A stretch of 64,000 nucleotides of DNA, taken from NCBI RefSeq assembly GCF_020283565.1, contig NC_060061.1, positions 25,271,362 to 25,335,361 of the forward strand. The letters run 5' to 3'. This document shows, one piece after another, positions 60,696 through 64,000 of the stretch. Positions within the stretch are counted from its first letter, which is position 1. Every line of letters starts with the position of its first letter. This stretch comes from Trifolium pratense (taxonomy: Eukaryota > Streptophyta > Magnoliopsida > Fabales > Fabaceae). A program made the position numbers and the translations under genes. Below the pieces are notes generated by a model, which saw only the letters and a program-made list of their open reading frames with translations, was not told the origin of the DNA and searched no databases.

Positions 60696-61821
60696 GAACT
60701 TACTAGCATGTCAAGCCTTTATAAACACTTACTTGTGCCATATTCTAGCCGATGTGGGACTCAATGTATCCAAGATGGTGTAGTATTAAATTGGAACATG
60801 GTTTCTTAAATGTTGGTTCTCCCCAACTACTTTTGACATGTATTTTTTTAACAATCACTTTTGACATGTTATAACGTTTTAACAAAAAAAATGTTATCAT
60901 GGGTGTTGAAACTATCTTATAAAAAAAATAGGATTTGAAATATGTAAGAATTACGGTTTTAAATCATAATGAAACCTTTTTTGAATTTCCCTCACTCTTA
61001 TGGTCTCCTTTTTAGTTAACTCACGGCTATCTTTCCCGTGAATAATTGGAAACTATATTTCACGAATCCATGAAATAATTTAATAAAAAAGTGACTAGAC
61101 AAGTTCTTGAGGGAAACATGGCAAAAATGATTACAAAATGAATAAACTAATCATATTACTTCTGCATTCTCATGAGTAACAGTCCAGTTCTTTGGCAAAT
61201 TATGTGTGTTGTCCTTCCATAATCTGCAGTTGGCCCAAATGCAGTCCTAAAAACAGCACTACAAAGGTTTAACATTTTAATTTGGATCATATCTCAACCA
61301 CTCAAACATTTATGGAAGAAGGACCACTCAAACCAAACTGCAAATTTACCAAGATTTAGAAGCCAGCTCATGAAAAACTTATAGTAATTACTGTTTACCG
61401 ATGAAGTTGTTATTCATTGCATAATGACAATATTAAATAAAAAGATTTCCACTTTGATTTGTTAAAAAAATTCATAAGCTGTAATTGAAAATGATTTCAC
61501 TTGAACTGAACTAGCAATGGAACAAAAAATGAGAACACTTGGTAGGTAGCATTTAAAAAAACATGCTTTCACTATAATTAAGATATTTGTCAAGCATACT
61601 GACTAGAAGACAAGCACTAGTATAAAAACACTATAAGCCATCAAGCTGATTATCAAAACAACTTTTGTTGTGAATATTTTTAAATACTGTTACATAAAAG
61701 TGTAGCTCACAGAACACTAGTAGACAAGAAGTTATAGCATAAGAGTCCCACATCGCACAGTCAAAAGAGCAACAGAGCCCATGTCAAATATAAAACCCGC
61801 AGCAAGGATGTATTTCAACTC

Positions 61822-62017
61822 ATACCTTTCTCGGCCTTTTGGCTAAGATCAAGTGTAGTATCTGTTCTTATCAGTTTAATATCTGATATGTGGGCCAATG
61901 GTCCACGCGATATTAAATTTATTTCTTGAAGGGGAGAGTCCACTAAAATAGCTTGCTATTGGGACTCTCATGTGTCGCTTTTGTGTTGCACTACTGCAAT
62001 TGCCTGGCGCTACCCAC
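61822..62017 (+). ncRNA. U2: U2 snRNA copy 18 (class D)
   Basis: Class D with C41, so it matches copies 14-15 rather than its direct neighbours; it lies exactly 7800 bp from copy 14. Confidence 0.92.
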
Positions 62018-62341
62018 CAATTCAACATCAAAAAATTTCTCTTATTTTATTTATGCGCCTAATATTCCTTCATTTAACCTTACATGTGTTTGCAAATACA
62101 CAAGTTTGTAAGGGTCGGTAGTCATGTCTAGTAAATGAAAGAAAATTAAATTGCGGGGACGATTTTCATATTTTTGAGCGTAAATGATTTTACATGAAAG
62201 GTTCAATACTCATATATGACATAGAATTTCTCCGCAAAGAGAGTATAAGATATTATAGTCAATAAGATATTACTTTTAATTATAAATAAAGTTTATTGCG
62301 GAGGCTCGTCTTCCCTAAATGGCACCCCAATAGGAACCCAC

Positions 62342-62645
62342 AAAAAATGATGGTTCAAGGGGCTAGGCTCACCAGGTGTTGTGGGCTAGAGGTGCAGCGG
62401 CCTGTAATCCCTCCACTGTTAGGAGTAGGAGGTATTCGCTGCTCTGTGAAACCAGCCTCACGCTGTACCCTCCTTTCTAAGACCCACAAGACTCGTGCCT
62501 TCGCTCAAGTCCCATGGCTCAACTCTCAACTTGGAGCGGGCAGGCCAGCATGGTGCACAAACCAGTCCAACCTGTTAAGCCTAAGCCATGTTCCATCACC
62601 TTGTTGCCCCCACTCGGGTCACAAGCTGTCGCTACTCAGCTCGGC
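62342..62645 (-). ncRNA. 7SL: 7SL (SRP) RNA copy 19
   Basis: Full length; shares the rare changes of the copy at 54542. Confidence 0.9.
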
Positions 62646-63771
62646 GAACTTACTAGCATGTCAAGCCTTTATAAACACTTACGTGTGCCATATTCTAGCC
62701 GATGTGGGACTCAATGTATCCAAGATGGTGTAGTATTAAATTGGAACATGGTTTCTTAAATGTTGGTTCTCCCCAACTACTTTTGACATGTATTTTTTTA
62801 ACAATCACTTTTGACATGTTATAACGTTTTAACAAAAAAAATGTTATCATGGGTGTTGAAACTATCTTATAAAAAAAATAGGATTTGAAATATGTAAGAA
62901 TTACGGTTTTAAATCATAATGAAACCTTTTTTGAATTTCCCTCACTCTTATGGTCTCCTTTTTAGTTAACTCACGGCTATCTTTCCCGTGAATAATTGGA
63001 AACTATATTTCACGAATCCATGAAATAATTTAATAAAAAAGTGACTAGACAAGTTCTTGAGGGAAACATGGCAAAAATGATTACAAAATGAATAAACTAA
63101 TCATATTACTTCTGCATTCTCATGAGTAACAGTCCAGTTCTTTGGCAAATTATGTGTGTTGTCCTTCCATAATCTGCAGTTGGCCCAAATGCAGTCCTAA
63201 AAACAGCACTACAAAGGTTTAACATTTTAATTTGGATCATATCTCAACCACTCAAACATTTATGGAAGAAGGACCACTCAAACCAAACTGCAAATTTACC
63301 AAGATTTAGAAGCCAGCTCATGAAAAACTTATAGTAATTACTGTTTACCGATGAAGTTGTTATTCATTGCATAATGACAATATTAAATAAAAAGATTTCC
63401 ACTTTGATTTGTTAAAAAAATTCATAAGCTGTAATTGAAAATGATTTCACTTGAACTGAACTAGCAATGGAACAAAAAATGAGAACACTTGGTAGGTAGC
63501 ATTTAAAAAAACATGCTTTCACTATAATTAAGATATTTGTCAAGCATACTGACTAGAAGACAAGCACTAGTATAAAAACACTATAAGCCATCAAGCTGAT
63601 TATCAAAACAACTTTTGTTGTGAATATTTTTAAATACTGTTACATAAAAGTGTAGCTCACAGAACACTAGTAGACAAGAAGTTATAGCATAAGAGTCCCA
63701 CATCGCACAGTCAAAAGAGCAACAGAGCCCATGTCAAATATAAAACCCGCAGCAAGGATGTATTTCAACTC

Positions 63772-63967
63772 ATACCTTTCTCGGCCTTTTGGCTAAGATC
63801 AAGTGTAGTATTTGTTCTTATCAGTTTAATATCTGATATGTGGGCCAATGGTCCACGCGATATTAAATTTATTTCTTGAAGGGGAGAGTCCACTAAAATA
63901 GCTTGCTATTGGGACTCTCATGTGTCGCTTTTGTGTTGCACTACTGCAATTGCCTGGCGCTACCCAC
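63772..63967 (+). ncRNA. U2: U2 snRNA copy 19 (class D, C41T)
   Basis: Class D with C41T as in copies 16 and 17; the last gene in the window, 33 bases from its end. Confidence 0.9.
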
Positions 63968-64000
63968 CAATTCAACATCAAAAAATTTCTCTTATTTTAT

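Larger units (their letters stand above)
52155..64000. repeat. U2-7SL tandem array, block 3
   Basis: Six complete U2 copies (54022 to 63772) and six 7SL copies (52593 to 62342). Distances are 1948, 1950, 1952, 1950, 1950 bp. The units are about 30 bp shorter than in block 2 because 28 bp are missing from the tail spacer (about 54402). Units differ by few bases, so this part was homogenised recently. The array runs off the window. Confidence 0.93.

Noticed and set aside
22234..62733. Recurring plus-strand 145-codon and 66/81-codon open frames, about one pair per unit
   Set aside because: They run exactly antisense to the 7SL gene and its promoter. The conservation is that of the RNA gene, there is no codon-type pattern of change, and the frames break in some units.
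297..64000. 5S rDNA or tRNA genes inside the unit, or a coding gene cluster
   Set aside because: No 5S-like sequence or tRNA cloverleaf was recognised; the only RNA genes I can support are U2 and 7SL.

Overview
This window is nuclear DNA of a flowering plant. Three things show this: plant-type small-RNA promoters (upstream element RTCCCACATCG plus a TATA box), a plant-type U2 snRNA, and a plant-type 7SL (SRP) RNA, together with large LTR retrotransposons. A legume is my best guess because of the SIRE1-like element, but the sequence alone does not prove that.

The core of the window is one long tandem array. Each unit carries a U2 spliceosomal RNA gene on the + strand and a 7SL signal recognition particle RNA gene on the - strand, tail to tail, with about 355 bp between their 3' ends. 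The two promoters face away from each other across a spacer of about 1.1 kb. I count 19 U2 copies (18 uninterrupted, 1 split) and 19 copies of 7SL (17 uninterrupted, 1 split, 1 cut by the window edge). Units come in length classes of about 1.57, 1.75, 1.95 and 1.98 kb. Short open reading frames that recur in every unit (145, 66, 73 or 81 codons) lie antisense to 7SL or in spacers and are not genes.

Layout: 1-8612, first array block, in which 7SL is split by a solo LTR (2284-5044) and the whole LTR-bearing unit is duplicated with a 4748-bp period. 8613-20687, a complete minus-strand Ty1/copia element of the Sirevirus type, with 5-bp target duplication GCACC, broken gag-pol, an intact envelope-like ORF and a small antisense acidic ORF. 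20688-38834, second array block. 38835-52154, a non-coding large LTR element with three LTRs and two internal regions (LTR-int-LTR-int-LTR), inserted in a U2 gene with target duplication GAGAG. 52155-64000, third array block.

U2 supplies the branch-site-recognising RNA of the spliceosome; 7SL is the scaffold of SRP, which targets proteins to the ER. They share the upstream element, but the gap between that element and TATA differs (33 nt for U2, 24 nt for 7SL). This fits the known plant rule separating Pol II from Pol III snRNA promoters. U2 copies fall into sequence classes: copies before about 31 kb share changes that weaken stem IIa, the Sm site and stem III, whereas copies from 32.8 kb onward mostly keep these features.
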